Source of the DNA: CBDCUI01 sp965223115
GTDB lineage: Bacteria; Pseudomonadota; Gammaproteobacteria; UBA4575
Length of the DNA: 64,000 nt
Reading direction: 5' to 3'
NCBI GenBank assembly: GCA_965223115.1
Contig: OZ244982.1
Coordinates: forward strand, 496,001 to 560,000
Numbering within the stretch: position 1 is the stretch's first letter; every line of letters starts with the position of its first letter. Below the pieces are notes generated by a model. That model was not told the origin of the DNA, ran no database searches, and saw nothing but the letters and a program-made list of their open reading frames with translations. Of the stretch, positions 41,007-50,861 are shown in pieces. The translations under genes and the position numbers were made by a program.

Positions 41007-41980
41007 TTGCCTATATCATCAGGCGTGCGTTATATGCTATTCCAATCCTCATTGGTGTAAATATTATTACTTTTTTACTCTTTTTCGTAGTGAATTCTCC
41101 TGATGATATGGCGCGGATGTTTCTTGGGCAAAAACATGTAACAGAAGTGCAAATTGAAGATTGGAAAACAGAACGCGGTTATCACCATCCACTGTTTTAC
41201 AATTCTGAAGAACAAGGTGCAAAAAAATTTACAGAAACAATTTTTTATACTAAATCAATTAGGTTGTTTGTATTTGATTTTGGGCGTTCTGATAGTGGGC
41301 GTGATATCAGTTTTGATATTAGTCAGCGTATGTGGCCAAGCTTGGCTATTGCAGTGCCGCAATTAATTATTGGCTTGTTGGTTACTATTAGTCTTGCCTT
41401 GTTAATAGCTTTTTTTCGTGCCACGTATATCGATTATTGGGCGGTTGTGATTTGTGTTGCGTTGATGTCCATATCTAGCTTGTTTTATATCATAGGTGGT
41501 CAGTTCATTATGGGGAAAATATTACGTGTTGTACCGATTTCAGGATTTGAAGATGGGGTGTTTGGTATAAAGTTTTTAATTCTGCCAGTGTTGATAGGTA
41601 TTATTGGTGGTATAGGGTCAAGTACGCGCTGGTATCGCACGATTTTTCTAGAAGAAATTAATAAAGACTATGTGCGAACAGCACGTGCGAAAGGGATATC
41701 TGAACAAATGGTGTTGTTTCGTCATGTGTTGAGAAATGCCTTAATTCCCATCTTGACTGGAGTGGTAGTTATTTTACCGTTACTTTTTATGGGAAGCTTA
41801 ATTACTGAGTCTTTCTTCGGTATACCAGGCCTAGGTAGTTACACTATAGATGCGATTAATCGTCAAGACTTTTCAATTGTTCGTTCTATGGTTTTTCTGG
41901 GTGCTTTTTTATATATCGTTGGCTTATTGCTTACTGATATTTCATACACCATTGTTGATCCACGTGTAAGGTTAAGTTAA
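41003..41980 (+). CDS. Peptide ABC transporter permease, DppB/YejB type
   Basis: A 325-residue inner-membrane permease with about six helices. The conserved cytoplasmic loop is RTARAKGISEQMVLFRHVLRNALIP, which contacts the ATPase. It starts MIAYIIRRALYAIPILIGVN, the standard N-terminus of the first permease of a family 5 importer. It overlaps the binding-protein stop by 4 bp and precedes the second permease by 4 nt. This is one operon. Confidence 0.94.
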   Translation: MIAYIIRRALYAIPILIGVNIITFLLFFVVNSPDDMARMFLGQKHVTEVQIEDWKTERGYHHPLFYNSEEQGAKKFTETIFYTKSIRLFVFDFGRSDSGRDISFDISQRMWPSLAIAVPQLIIGLLVTISLALLIAFFRATYIDYWAVVICVALMSISSLFYIIGGQFIMGKILRVVPISGFEDGVFGIKFLILPVLIGIIGGIGSSTRWYRTIFLEEINKDYVRTARAKGISEQMVLFRHVLRNALIPILTGVVVILPLLFMGSLITESFFGIPGLGSYTIDAINRQDFSIVRSMVFLGAFLYIVGLLLTDISYTIVDPRVRLS

Positions 41981-41984
41981 CGAT

Positions 41985-43397
41985 ATGTTTGCTCAGCCTG
42001 TTTTTTTATTAACTGATATTCTTATTTTTGGTTTAGTATTTTGCATTATTGCATTTTTTGTTTACGCATTTCGTAAACCTCACATGCGCCAACCTTGGCG
42101 ACAGGTTGTACGTAGTAAGGCAGGTTTAATTTCGATAATAATTTTGTTGATATATATCGGTATTGCATTATTAGATTCGTTACATTTTCATCCACGACTG
42201 GAAAGCCAATTACCCAATGGGGAAGTGCAATACAGCGGTGATGTGATAAGTGTATTTGACCAAATGGTCGTAGAGCTGCGTGCTAGTACAGAAAAAACCT
42301 ATTCGGCCCCTTTTGCAGCTTACTTGTATGCAAAAGAAACTGTGCAACTATCCGATGGAAGTAAAACGCGTGTTTATCCACGCCTAGTTTGGGGTGCAAA
42401 ACATTTAATAAATCCAGCCAACGAAAAAGCAGCAGACATAATTCGATTAGGGTTAATAGGAGCATTTAAGGGGTTGCTCATTTGGTTGCTTATTGTTAAT
42501 GCTATTGTCCTAATTGTTGTGCTAACGAAAAAAAGTTCGTTTGTTTTCGTATTTAAAAATATGTTAACTGGTGCATCTGAAGTTCCATGGCGTACGGCAT
42601 TTATTACTTTGGCAATTTTGAGCTTGATTATTTTTATGGGTGCCGAATGGGCTACTAAATATCATGTATTAGGTACTGACAAAGTAGGTGAGGATGTTCT
42701 ATATCAAGCACTTAAAAGTATCCGGACTGGGGTTGTAATTGGCACATTGACAACGTTGTTAATGTTGCCATTTGCGATCACATTAGGAATCATGGCGGGA
42801 TATTTTCGAGGTTGGATTGACGATGTCATTCAATATTTATACACCACGCTTAATTCAATTCCAGGTGTGTTGTTAATTGCAGCAGCAGTACTTATGCTGA
42901 ATGTGTATATGAATAAGCATGCTGAAGACTTTACTAGTTTGACGCAACGTGCAGATTTGCGACTATTATTTTTATGTTTGATATTGGGTTTAACCAGTTG
43001 GACAGGGTTGTGTCGCTTGCTTCGGGCAGAAACATTAAAACTACGCGAAGTTGATTTTATTCAAGCTGCAACGGCATTTGGCGTGGGCTCTACACAGACC
43101 ATATTCAGACATATTTTACCTAATGTAATGCATATCGTATTAATTACACTTGTGCTTGACTTTAGTGGTTTGGTTTTGGCTGAAGCAGTTTTGTCATACA
43201 TTAATATAGGTGTAGACCCAACAATGAATAGTTGGGGGAATATGATTAATAGTGCGCGCTTGGAAATGGCACGTGAGCCGGTTGTGTGGTGGTCATTGGC
43301 TGCTTCACTATTTTTTATGTTCACGCTTGTTTTGTTTGCTAATTTATTTGCGGATGTTGTGCGTGATGCCTTAGACCCTCGTTTGGCAAAGCAATAA
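41985..43397 (+). CDS. Peptide ABC transporter permease, DppC/YejE type
   Basis: A 470-residue permease, longer than usual for this family (about 300-340). The C-terminal part is typical: VLGTDKVGEDVLYQALKSIR, then the EAA loop EVDFIQAATAFGVGSTQTIFRHILPN. The N-terminal region has extra membrane helices and a periplasmic insert (about residues 60-150), as in some YejE-like permeases. A 4-nt gap separates it from both neighbours' ends, consistent with co-transcription. Confidence 0.92.
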   Translation: MFAQPVFLLTDILIFGLVFCIIAFFVYAFRKPHMRQPWRQVVRSKAGLISIIILLIYIGIALLDSLHFHPRLESQLPNGEVQYSGDVISVFDQMVVELRASTEKTYSAPFAAYLYAKETVQLSDGSKTRVYPRLVWGAKHLINPANEKAADIIRLGLIGAFKGLLIWLLIVNAIVLIVVLTKKSSFVFVFKNMLTGASEVPWRTAFITLAILSLIIFMGAEWATKYHVLGTDKVGEDVLYQALKSIRTGVVIGTLTTLLMLPFAITLGIMAGYFRGWIDDVIQYLYTTLNSIPGVLLIAAAVLMLNVYMNKHAEDFTSLTQRADLRLLFLCLILGLTSWTGLCRLLRAETLKLREVDFIQAATAFGVGSTQTIFRHILPNVMHIVLITLVLDFSGLVLAEAVLSYINIGVDPTMNSWGNMINSARLEMAREPVVWWSLAASLFFMFTLVLFANLFADVVRDALDPRLAKQ

Positions 43398-43400
43398 ATC

Positions 43401-45080
43401 ATGTCTAGTAACACTCAATCACCTTTGCTTAGAGTAGAAAACTTAACTACCGTATTTGAAACAAATCATCGCAAAGTGGTTGCAGTAAATAATGTCAGTT
43501 TTCAAGTCAATGAAGGTGAAACTTTTGCTTTAGTAGGTGAGTCAGGAAGTGGTAAATCGATTACTGCACTTTCAGTAATACGCCTGTTACCAGAAGCTGC
43601 TAAAGTTACTTCAGGATCCATATTGTTTGAAGGTATGGATTTGTTGACATTGCCTGAGCGTGAAATGCGTGACATACGCGGTAGTGGTATATCAATGATT
43701 TTTCAAGAACCCATGACTTCATTGAACCCTGTAGTGAAAGTAGGCCGACAGATATCTGAGGTGTTGATGCGTCATCAAAATATGACAAAAACACAAGCTC
43801 GTCAACGTGCTTTGGACTTGTTGAATGCTGTAAAAATTCCTAAGCCAAATTACACTATTGATACGTTTGCGCATGAGCTTTCTGGTGGGATGAAACAACG
43901 TGTAATGATCGCAATTGCATTGGCTTGTGAGCCTAAGCTTTTGATTGCGGATGAGCCCACGACGGCGTTAGATGTCACCATTCAATCACAGGTTTTAGAT
44001 TTGATTAACGAATTGCAGCAACAGTTTAAAATGGCAATTATATTTATCACACATGATTTGGCGGTGGTAAAACAAGTTGCGAATCATATTGCTGTGATGA
44101 AGAATGGTGAAATTATCGAACAATCTAGTAATGAGGTTTTCTTTTCTTCGCCTCAGCATCAATACAGTTGGGAGCTGTTTGCTGCGCTACCTGCTATAGA
44201 AAAACGAGGTCAACCGTTGCTTGAAAAAAATAATATGTTGAGCACAGAGCCAGTTAATAAAGAATTTTCTGAAAATGAAACACTGCATGTAAAGAACTTA
44301 AAAGTTCATTTTCCAATTCGCAAAGGTATTTTAAAAAGAACAGTCGATCACGTTAAAGCGGTAGATGGAGTTTCATTAGAGATTCCACCTGGGAAAACTG
44401 TTGCACTAGTTGGGGAATCGGGCAGTGGTAAAACGACAGTGGGAAAAGGTATATTAAGGTTAGTGCAACCTACATCGGGTGAAGTGATGTATTTAGGGCT
44501 TCCTATCCATCAGATCGATAAAAAGCAATTATTAGAACAACGTACGAACTTGCAAATAATTTTTCAGGATCCGTATTCTTCAATGAACCCACGCATGATA
44601 GTTGGTGAGATTATTGAAGAGGGTATTAAGGCTTTAGGTGTTATACAAGATCCTGCGAAACGTAAGTCTAAAGTTTTAGAACTGCTTGAACAGGTGGGTT
44701 TATCTAAAGATGCGCATTTGCGTTATCCACATGAGTTTTCTGGTGGACAGCGGCAACGTATTTGTATCGCACGTGCATTGGCGGTTAATCCAAAAATAAT
44801 TATATGTGACGAGCCTACCAGCGCCTTAGATGTTTCCGTGCAAGCACAAATCTTAGATCTACTTAATAAACTGCAGCATCAATATGGGATTAGTTATTTA
44901 TTTATCACGCATAATATGTCAGTAGTTGCATATTTTGCAGATCAGGTTGCAGTAATGTATCAGGGAAAGATTGTAGAACAAGGTGATGTTTTGCAGGTGT
45001 TAAATAATCCAACCCATGAGTACACCAAAAAGCTATTAAGTGCTGTACCTAAACTTGTGCCACCATCACAAGTAGCATAA
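43401..45080 (+). CDS. Peptide ABC transporter dual ATPase, YejF type
   Basis: A 559-residue fusion of two ABC nucleotide-binding domains. Each half has Walker A (GESGSGKS near 47 and GESGSGKT near 337), the signature (ELSGGMKQR and EFSGGQRQR), and Walker B (LLIADEPTTALDV and IIICDEPTSALDV). The fusion of the D and F ATPases is seen in the YejF/GsiA type. Substrates of this class include oligopeptides, glutathione and microcin C. The operon ends here, and the FHA gene converges 15 bp downstream. Confidence 0.95.
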   Translation: MSSNTQSPLLRVENLTTVFETNHRKVVAVNNVSFQVNEGETFALVGESGSGKSITALSVIRLLPEAAKVTSGSILFEGMDLLTLPEREMRDIRGSGISMIFQEPMTSLNPVVKVGRQISEVLMRHQNMTKTQARQRALDLLNAVKIPKPNYTIDTFAHELSGGMKQRVMIAIALACEPKLLIADEPTTALDVTIQSQVLDLINELQQQFKMAIIFITHDLAVVKQVANHIAVMKNGEIIEQSSNEVFFSSPQHQYSWELFAALPAIEKRGQPLLEKNNMLSTEPVNKEFSENETLHVKNLKVHFPIRKGILKRTVDHVKAVDGVSLEIPPGKTVALVGESGSGKTTVGKGILRLVQPTSGEVMYLGLPIHQIDKKQLLEQRTNLQIIFQDPYSSMNPRMIVGEIIEEGIKALGVIQDPAKRKSKVLELLEQVGLSKDAHLRYPHEFSGGQRQRICIARALAVNPKIIICDEPTSALDVSVQAQILDLLNKLQHQYGISYLFITHNMSVVAYFADQVAVMYQGKIVEQGDVLQVLNNPTHEYTKKLLSAVPKLVPPSQVA

Positions 45081-45095
45081 GTTTTTCGTTTTTCG

Positions 45096-45932
45096 CTATT
45101 GCTCGAGGAAAAATTCTAATTTGATGCCGGCGACATCAATAATATCGTGGTCGCTTAAAGGTTGCGCGCGGCCTTTGATAATCTCACCGTTAAGTTTAGA
45201 TGAATGACCGTTTTTACTGTCAATGTGAACAATATAATAGCCACTGTTTCGTTTCGTGATTCCTACTATGGCGATATCAGGTTTGCCTAATGTAGTTAGG
45301 GTTTTATCAAGTATTAGTTCTTTGCCGCAATTGCTACCGTTAAGTATTTGTATATGGCCTGTTTGATAGGCTTCTGAATTGGTATTAAGTGAAACGTTGT
45401 TAGCAGCAGGTTTGTTCTCTGCTTGAGGTTCTTTTTTTGTAATTTCGTTTTCAGTAGAATCAGTCTCTATATCATCATATATATCATCGTCTTCAATAGG
45501 TTCATCCTTGGATTTGTTATTGAAGTTGCTAATAGTGTTAATTTCATTTTCTAAGTCAGCAATTGATTCATCAATATTTTTGTGATCATTTTTTGGGGTC
45601 ATTACTACTGTTTTTTCAAAATCACTGTTAGCGGAACTAGTAGCAAGATGATTTATATATTTAATACGGTGATTGCCAATGTCGATTAGATCACCGTCTT
45701 TCAATGCGTGTTTTTTTACAATTTTAGAGTTTACAAAAGTTCCATTTGTGCTGTTTAAATCTTCAAGAAAAGAATCGTTAAGCACAGTGGTAATCTGTGT
45801 GTGATAGCCACTAATAGCGAGATTGTCTAGACAAATATCATTGTCAGCACGTCGTCCAATAGTAACGATATCTTTGTCTATATTGAATTCATCAATGATC
45901 TTGTCATCAACGCTTAAAATTAACTTAGGCAT
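45096..45932 (-). CDS. Protein with two FHA domains
   Basis: A 278-residue cytoplasmic protein. The first FHA domain (about residues 18-95) has the phosphothreonine-binding pattern TIGRRADNDICLD, SGYHTQI and DLNSTNGTFVN. A Glu/Asp/Lys-rich linker (about 110-190) follows. The second FHA domain (about 200-275) is more divergent: TLGKPDIAIVGITKRNSGYY, then HSSKLNGE. Third gene of the kinase-phosphatase-FHA operon; a natural reader or substrate of the kinase. Linker threonines may be phosphorylation sites, by inference. Confidence 0.9.
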   Translation of the reverse strand: MPKLILSVDDKIIDEFNIDKDIVTIGRRADNDICLDNLAISGYHTQITTVLNDSFLEDLNSTNGTFVNSKIVKKHALKDGDLIDIGNHRIKYINHLATSSANSDFEKTVVMTPKNDHKNIDESIADLENEINTISNFNNKSKDEPIEDDDIYDDIETDSTENEITKKEPQAENKPAANNVSLNTNSEAYQTGHIQILNGSNCGKELILDKTLTTLGKPDIAIVGITKRNSGYYIVHIDSKNGHSSKLNGEIIKGRAQPLSDHDIIDVAGIKLEFFLEQ

Positions 45933-45941
45933 ATCAGCATA

Positions 45942-46769
45942 TTATTTTGGGAAAAATTTACTGAATTTTTTCTTCCAGTCTTTCTTTCCGGGAAATTCTT
46001 TATTCGGTTTTGCTAATAGCACTGAGACATTATCTCGGCCACCATTTTCGTTAGCAATTGCAATTAGTTTGTCCGCCAATTGGTCTAGATTATCCTTAAA
46101 TGCGTCTACAGTTTCATGAATTACCTGATCATCGACCATGTCTGTCAGACCATCGGAGCAAAGTAAATAGATGTCTCCAGGCATAGCTAAGTCTTCTTTG
46201 ATGTCGACCGCAATACTTCCTTCAATACCAAGTGCACGTGTGACCAAGTTTTTGTTAAGTGATGAGTTTGCTTCTTCTTGAGTATAAAATCCTCGATCAA
46301 CGAGCTCTTGGAGAAGTGTATGATCAACAGTAACTTGTTGTAGGATTCCATCACGAAAACGATACATCCTGGAATCACCAACATGAGCTATTGTGATTTG
46401 ATTGTCATAAAAAACACCCATCACCAACGTAGTGCCCATTCCACGATACTGGGTTTCCGTACTACTAACTGAAAAAATAGATTCGTTGGCTTTAACTACA
46501 GATCTTCGTGCAGCTAGACTTTCTTTTGTATAACCTGTTTGTTCATCAATTTCACCAGGTATGAGTTTTGGTATTTCAGAACGTAATTCTTCGAGAATTG
46601 TATTCACGGCTATGCGACTAGCAACTTCTCCGCCTTTATATCCTCCCATGCCATCTGCAAGTACTACTAAACCAATTTCTTGGTCTTCACCAATTTTATC
46701 TTCATTATTAGTGCGTACTAGCCCTGTATTTGAGCGACCTGCAATGTCTAATATACCTTTTAAATTCAT
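45942..46769 (-). CDS. PP2C-type protein serine/threonine phosphatase
   Basis: A 275-residue PPM/PP2C phosphatase with all the metal-binding motifs: RTNNEDKIGED, LADGMGGYKGGEVAS, GTTLVMG, IAHVGDSRMYRFRDG, LLCSDGLTDMV, and GGRDNVSVLLA. It is cytoplasmic with a basic C-terminal tail (KKDWKKKFSKFF). It lies 7 nt after the kinase gene and 9 nt before the FHA gene and is expected to reverse the kinase's phosphorylations. Confidence 0.95.
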   Translation of the reverse strand: MNLKGILDIAGRSNTGLVRTNNEDKIGEDQEIGLVVLADGMGGYKGGEVASRIAVNTILEELRSEIPKLIPGEIDEQTGYTKESLAARRSVVKANESIFSVSSTETQYRGMGTTLVMGVFYDNQITIAHVGDSRMYRFRDGILQQVTVDHTLLQELVDRGFYTQEEANSSLNKNLVTRALGIEGSIAVDIKEDLAMPGDIYLLCSDGLTDMVDDQVIHETVDAFKDNLDQLADKLIAIANENGGRDNVSVLLAKPNKEFPGKKDWKKKFSKFFPK

Positions 46770-46776
46770 AAAATCT

Positions 46777-48240
46777 TTAACTGTCTAGCATCATTTCACA
46801 TTCGCGCAGCTTGTTAGCCATGCTTGCAGCAGACTGGAAACGTTTATCAGGGTCTTTTTCTAACGCTTTGTTTACTGCCCATGCAATACATGATGGTGTG
46901 TTAGGATTAATCTCTACAATATCTTTATGTCGTTCATGTGTAATTGAGCGCAGTAATTCTGCCATAGTTTTTGGGCGAAATGGTGGTGATCCAGTTAGTA
47001 AGTGGTATAAAGTGACGCCTAGCGAGTATAAGTCAGAGCGTGCGTCTAAGTCTCCTCCTGCGAGTTGTTCGGGAGACATATATAAAGGTGTTCCTAATAT
47101 TGATCCAGCACAAGTTCGAGTTGAGTCTGGAATTTTCGCAATTCCGAAGTCCGTTAGCTTAACGTAATCAGCGGATTGATTGTATAAAATATTTGCAGGT
47201 TTGATATCTCTGTGAATCAAATCTTGTTTATGGGCATAGGCAAGTGCATCTGCTGATTGTGCAATTAATTTTAAAATACTTTTTGGATGTAGAAGATTAT
47301 CTGCGCGAGCATAGTGGCGTAAATTTATACCATCTACATACTCCATTACAATATAAGCAAAGCTTTCAGTTTCGCCGCTATCATATATTTTAACGATGTT
47401 TGGATGGTCAAGGATACCTGCAGTGTCAGCTTCTCGGTGAAAACGAAACTTATATTCTTCAAGATCGTTAGGGTTTAGTTCATCAGTGAGATTCAAAACT
47501 TTAATTGCAACTGTTTTATCTGCCGTTAAATCTTTACCTTTGAAAACTGCGCCTGTTGTGCCTTGGCCCAATAACTCAATTACTTTGTAGCGACTTCCAT
47601 AAAGCTGTGGATAATCATTTGTTAGATCAGTGGTGGTTTGTTTGTCAAGATTTGCAGAAGATGTGATATTTTTCGTAGTATTTATATATTGCTGTTGAAT
47701 AGTATCTGCGAAAATGTCTTTGCTATTGTTTGGTTCTGATATAAGTGTGCTTTCTAAGTCATCAATAGAGTCTTTGTCTGAAATTGATTGTGTTTCAAAT
47801 GATGTTAGACGTGTTTGTATATCTTTAAAATCTGGTTCGAAAGTGGATATATAGAGTAACGTCTTTTTTGCATTATTGGGCTCTCCTTTAATTTGAAAAT
47901 CAATAGCTAAGTTATACAGTAAATTGGCAGTATCATGATTATGTTTACACAGCTTAAATTTTTCGAATGCTAAGTTCAGCTTACCTAAACCTTGCAGTTT
48001 TAAACCAACATTACGTGCATTGTTACGAGATAAAAAGCGATCTGCAGCAGCTTGATTTTGTTTGGAGGTTTCAACTGTAGTAATACGTGAGATTAACCAC
48101 GTGCAACATATGAAGACAATTAATATTGCAATTGTATGCCATTTGGATAGCGAGATTGTCCATTGTAGAATAACGATTAGCGTGAGACTGAATAGACCAA
48201 TTACCACCCACTTATTATTTGCTTTTAGTGTATTTACCAT
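46777..48240 (-). CDS. Membrane-anchored Hanks-type serine/threonine protein kinase
   Basis: A 487-residue protein. Two hydrophobic segments at the N-terminus (about 11-30 and 36-52) are followed by a TPR-like region (LGKLNLAFEKFKLCKHNHDTA) and a linker. The kinase domain fills about 214-487, with the glycine loop GQGTTGAV, AIKVLN, IHRDIKPANIL, LTDFGIAKI and GTPLYMSPEQ. The domain order, membrane at the N-terminus and kinase at the C-terminus, is the reverse of PknB/PrkC. There are no PASTA repeats. It heads the operon with its phosphatase and FHA partner. Confidence 0.94.
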   Translation of the reverse strand: MVNTLKANNKWVVIGLFSLTLIVILQWTISLSKWHTIAILIVFICCTWLISRITTVETSKQNQAAADRFLSRNNARNVGLKLQGLGKLNLAFEKFKLCKHNHDTANLLYNLAIDFQIKGEPNNAKKTLLYISTFEPDFKDIQTRLTSFETQSISDKDSIDDLESTLISEPNNSKDIFADTIQQQYINTTKNITSSANLDKQTTTDLTNDYPQLYGSRYKVIELLGQGTTGAVFKGKDLTADKTVAIKVLNLTDELNPNDLEEYKFRFHREADTAGILDHPNIVKIYDSGETESFAYIVMEYVDGINLRHYARADNLLHPKSILKLIAQSADALAYAHKQDLIHRDIKPANILYNQSADYVKLTDFGIAKIPDSTRTCAGSILGTPLYMSPEQLAGGDLDARSDLYSLGVTLYHLLTGSPPFRPKTMAELLRSITHERHKDIVEINPNTPSCIAWAVNKALEKDPDKRFQSAASMANKLRECEMMLDS

Positions 48241-48541
48241 GTTGCCAATCGAGTCTTAATCTAGCTGTTTATTTGTACTTCTACGAGGTCTATGAGATTT
48301 AGTAGTTGTTATGTGTACCTTCTAATAATTAATTTCTAATCAATAATTTAGACATTTAGCCTGAGGCCCATTTGTGCCTATCAGAAAGCTGTAATTAGCT
48401 TTTGGAGGATACTACAGACACCTCTATTTTCACCATAATTGGTGCCTCTGGGTACGACGAAGAATCTAGTTTTAGGGATGTAGGCCGAATTTAGGGTGCC
48501 TTGTACAGCATATCGCCTAATAATTTGCCAATTGTGACTAA
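48241..48541. other. 301-bp gap upstream of the kinase operon
   Basis: No gene seen. It lies between the kinase start (to the left, minus strand) and the mltD stop (to the right, also minus strand), so it must hold the kinase promoter and any mltD terminator. Small inverted repeats are visible (AAAGCT/AGCTTT near 48391-48408, CACCA/TGGTG near 48440-48453), none with a T-run on the minus strand. Less AT-rich near mltD. Confidence 0.6.
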
Positions 48542-49942
48542 TTAATCTATGAGGATGGATTCGCCAGGACGCAGTGGTTGATTTGGATTCCTGCCATTAA
48601 TTATAGCTAAGCGATCGACTGTAGTATTGTTGCGAGAGGCAATTCCCCAAAAGCTATCACCCGTTGCAACAATATAAAAAAATGGCTCATTATGACCATG
48701 ATTGCGTGCACTGCTGGAAGTTTGTTCATGTAAGTACTTGGAAGGGGAAGTATATTTACCATGAGTTGGAATCAAAAGCGTTTGGCCCGCTATGATTTTA
48801 TTTCCAAATAAGTTATTTGCTTCTTGTATAGCTGCAACAGACGTCTCATGTTGTGTTGCAATTACACTTAATGAATCGCCCGATTTGATGAGATATTTAT
48901 TCAAGCTTTGTAATGACTCTTCAGGCATTGTGTCTATAGTCATTGCTATCAGCTGTGCTTGTTGCTTGGGTACCAATAAGTGGTATCCGTTAGGAATAGG
49001 GTTGTTAAAATTATGTAATGCTGGGTTTAATTTACGTAGCTTTGCAGAATCTATTCCGGATGCTTTAATTAACTTTCTGGGTGAAATACGCTTATTGATT
49101 GTTATTGATTCAATATGAGGCTTATTAGTAATGGGGTGAAGTATGTTATTGCTTAACTTTTTATCACTTAATATTGAAGCTAGCGCTAAAATTTTTGGGA
49201 TGTAATTTTGAGTTTCACGAGGTAATTTTAAGTTCCAAAAAATGTTTTCATTTTCAGCAGCAACACTATTTTTTAGAGCCCGTTTTATTCGATGAGGACC
49301 TGCATTATAAGCGGCTAATGAAAGTAACCAATTACCATCAAATTGTTTGTTGAGTTGTTTTAGATAGTCCAGAGCGGCAACGGTTGAGGCATAAACATCA
49401 TGACGGCCATCATAATCATACATTTTTCGTAAACCATACTCTTTAGCTGTGTAGGGCATGAATTGCCATAAACCTACTGCTTTTGCATGCGAACGTGCTT
49501 TGGGTAAATAGTTACTTTCTATAATCGGTAAAATAGCTATTTCTACGGGTAAATTATGTTTTTCTACTTCGTTTAAAACGAAATGGATAAAAGTTTGTGA
49601 TTGACGTGTTACGGTTGCTAAGTAGTCAGGCTTATTCAGATAGTTTTGCTTTTGTTGAAGTACGCGTGGATGTTCATAAAATTGAGATAAGGCAGAATTA
49701 TTTGCAATATACTGCCAAATGTTCTGTTCGTGTTGAATAGGGTCTTCAAAACTGAATTCCCGTGGCATGGTTTTAACAGGTGCTGCGAGATATCTAGGTG
49801 TAATATTGGCAACTGAATCACTTGAAGTACTTATATCTATTGAGGGTGCTGTATTAGTAGGAGAATGTGTACAACCAAACACAATAAAAAGTGTCAAAAA
49901 GACAACTAACGAGCTAGTTTTACTCAAGACATGATCCTTCAT
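48542..49942 (-). CDS. mltD: Membrane-bound lytic murein transglycosylase D
   Basis: Outer-membrane lipoprotein that cleaves glycan strands to form 1,6-anhydromuropeptides. The 466-residue product has the lipobox VFGC near residue 24, a transglycosylase domain (about 95-235) with the catalytic Glu in LPIIESNYLP and AVGLWQFMPYTAKEYGL, AAYNAGPHRI, and two C-terminal LysM domains (from YLIKSGDSLSVIATQ and FYIVATGDSFWGIAS). The usual third LysM is absent. It is divergent from the rnhA-dnaQ block. Confidence 0.95.
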   Translation of the reverse strand: MKDHVLSKTSSLVVFLTLFIVFGCTHSPTNTAPSIDISTSSDSVANITPRYLAAPVKTMPREFSFEDPIQHEQNIWQYIANNSALSQFYEHPRVLQQKQNYLNKPDYLATVTRQSQTFIHFVLNEVEKHNLPVEIAILPIIESNYLPKARSHAKAVGLWQFMPYTAKEYGLRKMYDYDGRHDVYASTVAALDYLKQLNKQFDGNWLLSLAAYNAGPHRIKRALKNSVAAENENIFWNLKLPRETQNYIPKILALASILSDKKLSNNILHPITNKPHIESITINKRISPRKLIKASGIDSAKLRKLNPALHNFNNPIPNGYHLLVPKQQAQLIAMTIDTMPEESLQSLNKYLIKSGDSLSVIATQHETSVAAIQEANNLFGNKIIAGQTLLIPTHGKYTSPSKYLHEQTSSSARNHGHNEPFFYIVATGDSFWGIASRNNTTVDRLAIINGRNPNQPLRPGESILID

Positions 49943-50078
49943 GTGCGCGAAGCATAAAGATACAGAATTAAGAGATCAATAATAAAAAATTAATTAAAAT
50001 AGAGAAAAATTGATGTAACTCTAATTCAATTTAGAAAGTATTCGTCACAAATAATTGTTTTAAGGTAGAATTAAATTT

Positions 50079-50861
50079 ATGCAAGAATCGCTTATATACA
50101 ATGCAGAAAAATTCTCACAACAATTACAAAATTGGTATACAAGCCCTGCTGGACAAATTCTGAGCAAGGAATTGGAAAATAAATTGGAACAAATCTTGCC
50201 TAATTTGTTTGGGTATTATGCCTTGCAACTTGGTGCATTGGGTGGAGACACAAATTTTTTGGCGAGCAGTTCAATTAGTAAAAAGATTTGTATGACCTTA
50301 AAACCTAATCAAGGCCACATTGCAGGAAATCCATTAGCTTTGCCATTCCCTCAGGACACTTTAGATTTGATTGTATTACCACATACTTTAGATTTTTCAC
50401 ACGATCCACACCAAGTGTTACGTGAAGTGCATCGAGTGCTCATATCAGAAGGACATTTAGTGTTGATAGCATTTAATCCACTGAGCATGATGGGTTTGTG
50501 CAAGTTCTTATTAATGCGCAGTAAAAAAGTACCTTGGGTGGGCCATTTTTATTCCGCACGCAGGTTAAGAGATTGGTTTGCATTACTAGATTTTACTGTT
50601 CTTAAAACTCAGCATATTGGCCTACGACCACCAATTCAAAATTTACGTATGCAGCAACGCTTAGAAGTGCTTAATAAATTCAAACGTGTGGGCCTGGGGC
50701 GTTTAGGGGGTATACAAATATTTGTTGCACAAAAGAGAGTTTTGACGATGACTCCTAGGCCGCAACCATGGCGTCCACACCGTCGGATTTTACCTGTTAA
50801 TGTTGCTGAGCCTTCCACAAGACAAGCAAGCCATGTCAGAACAAGTCGATATTTACACTGA
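50079..50861 (+). CDS. UbiE/YafS-like methyltransferase upstream of rnhA
   Basis: A 260-residue SAM-dependent methyltransferase-like protein. The core shows LPFPQDTLDLIVLPHTLDFSHDP, then HRVLISEGHLVLIAFNP and a C-terminal basic region. The usual SAM-binding glycine loop is degraded (QLGALGGDTNFL), so binding may be weak or changed. The gene regularly precedes rnhA in gammaproteobacteria (YafS in E. coli), and its 3' end overlaps rnhA by 29 bp. Substrate unknown. Confidence 0.85.
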   Translation: MQESLIYNAEKFSQQLQNWYTSPAGQILSKELENKLEQILPNLFGYYALQLGALGGDTNFLASSSISKKICMTLKPNQGHIAGNPLALPFPQDTLDLIVLPHTLDFSHDPHQVLREVHRVLISEGHLVLIAFNPLSMMGLCKFLLMRSKKVPWVGHFYSARRLRDWFALLDFTVLKTQHIGLRPPIQNLRMQQRLEVLNKFKRVGLGRLGGIQIFVAQKRVLTMTPRPQPWRPHRRILPVNVAEPSTRQASHVRTSRYLH

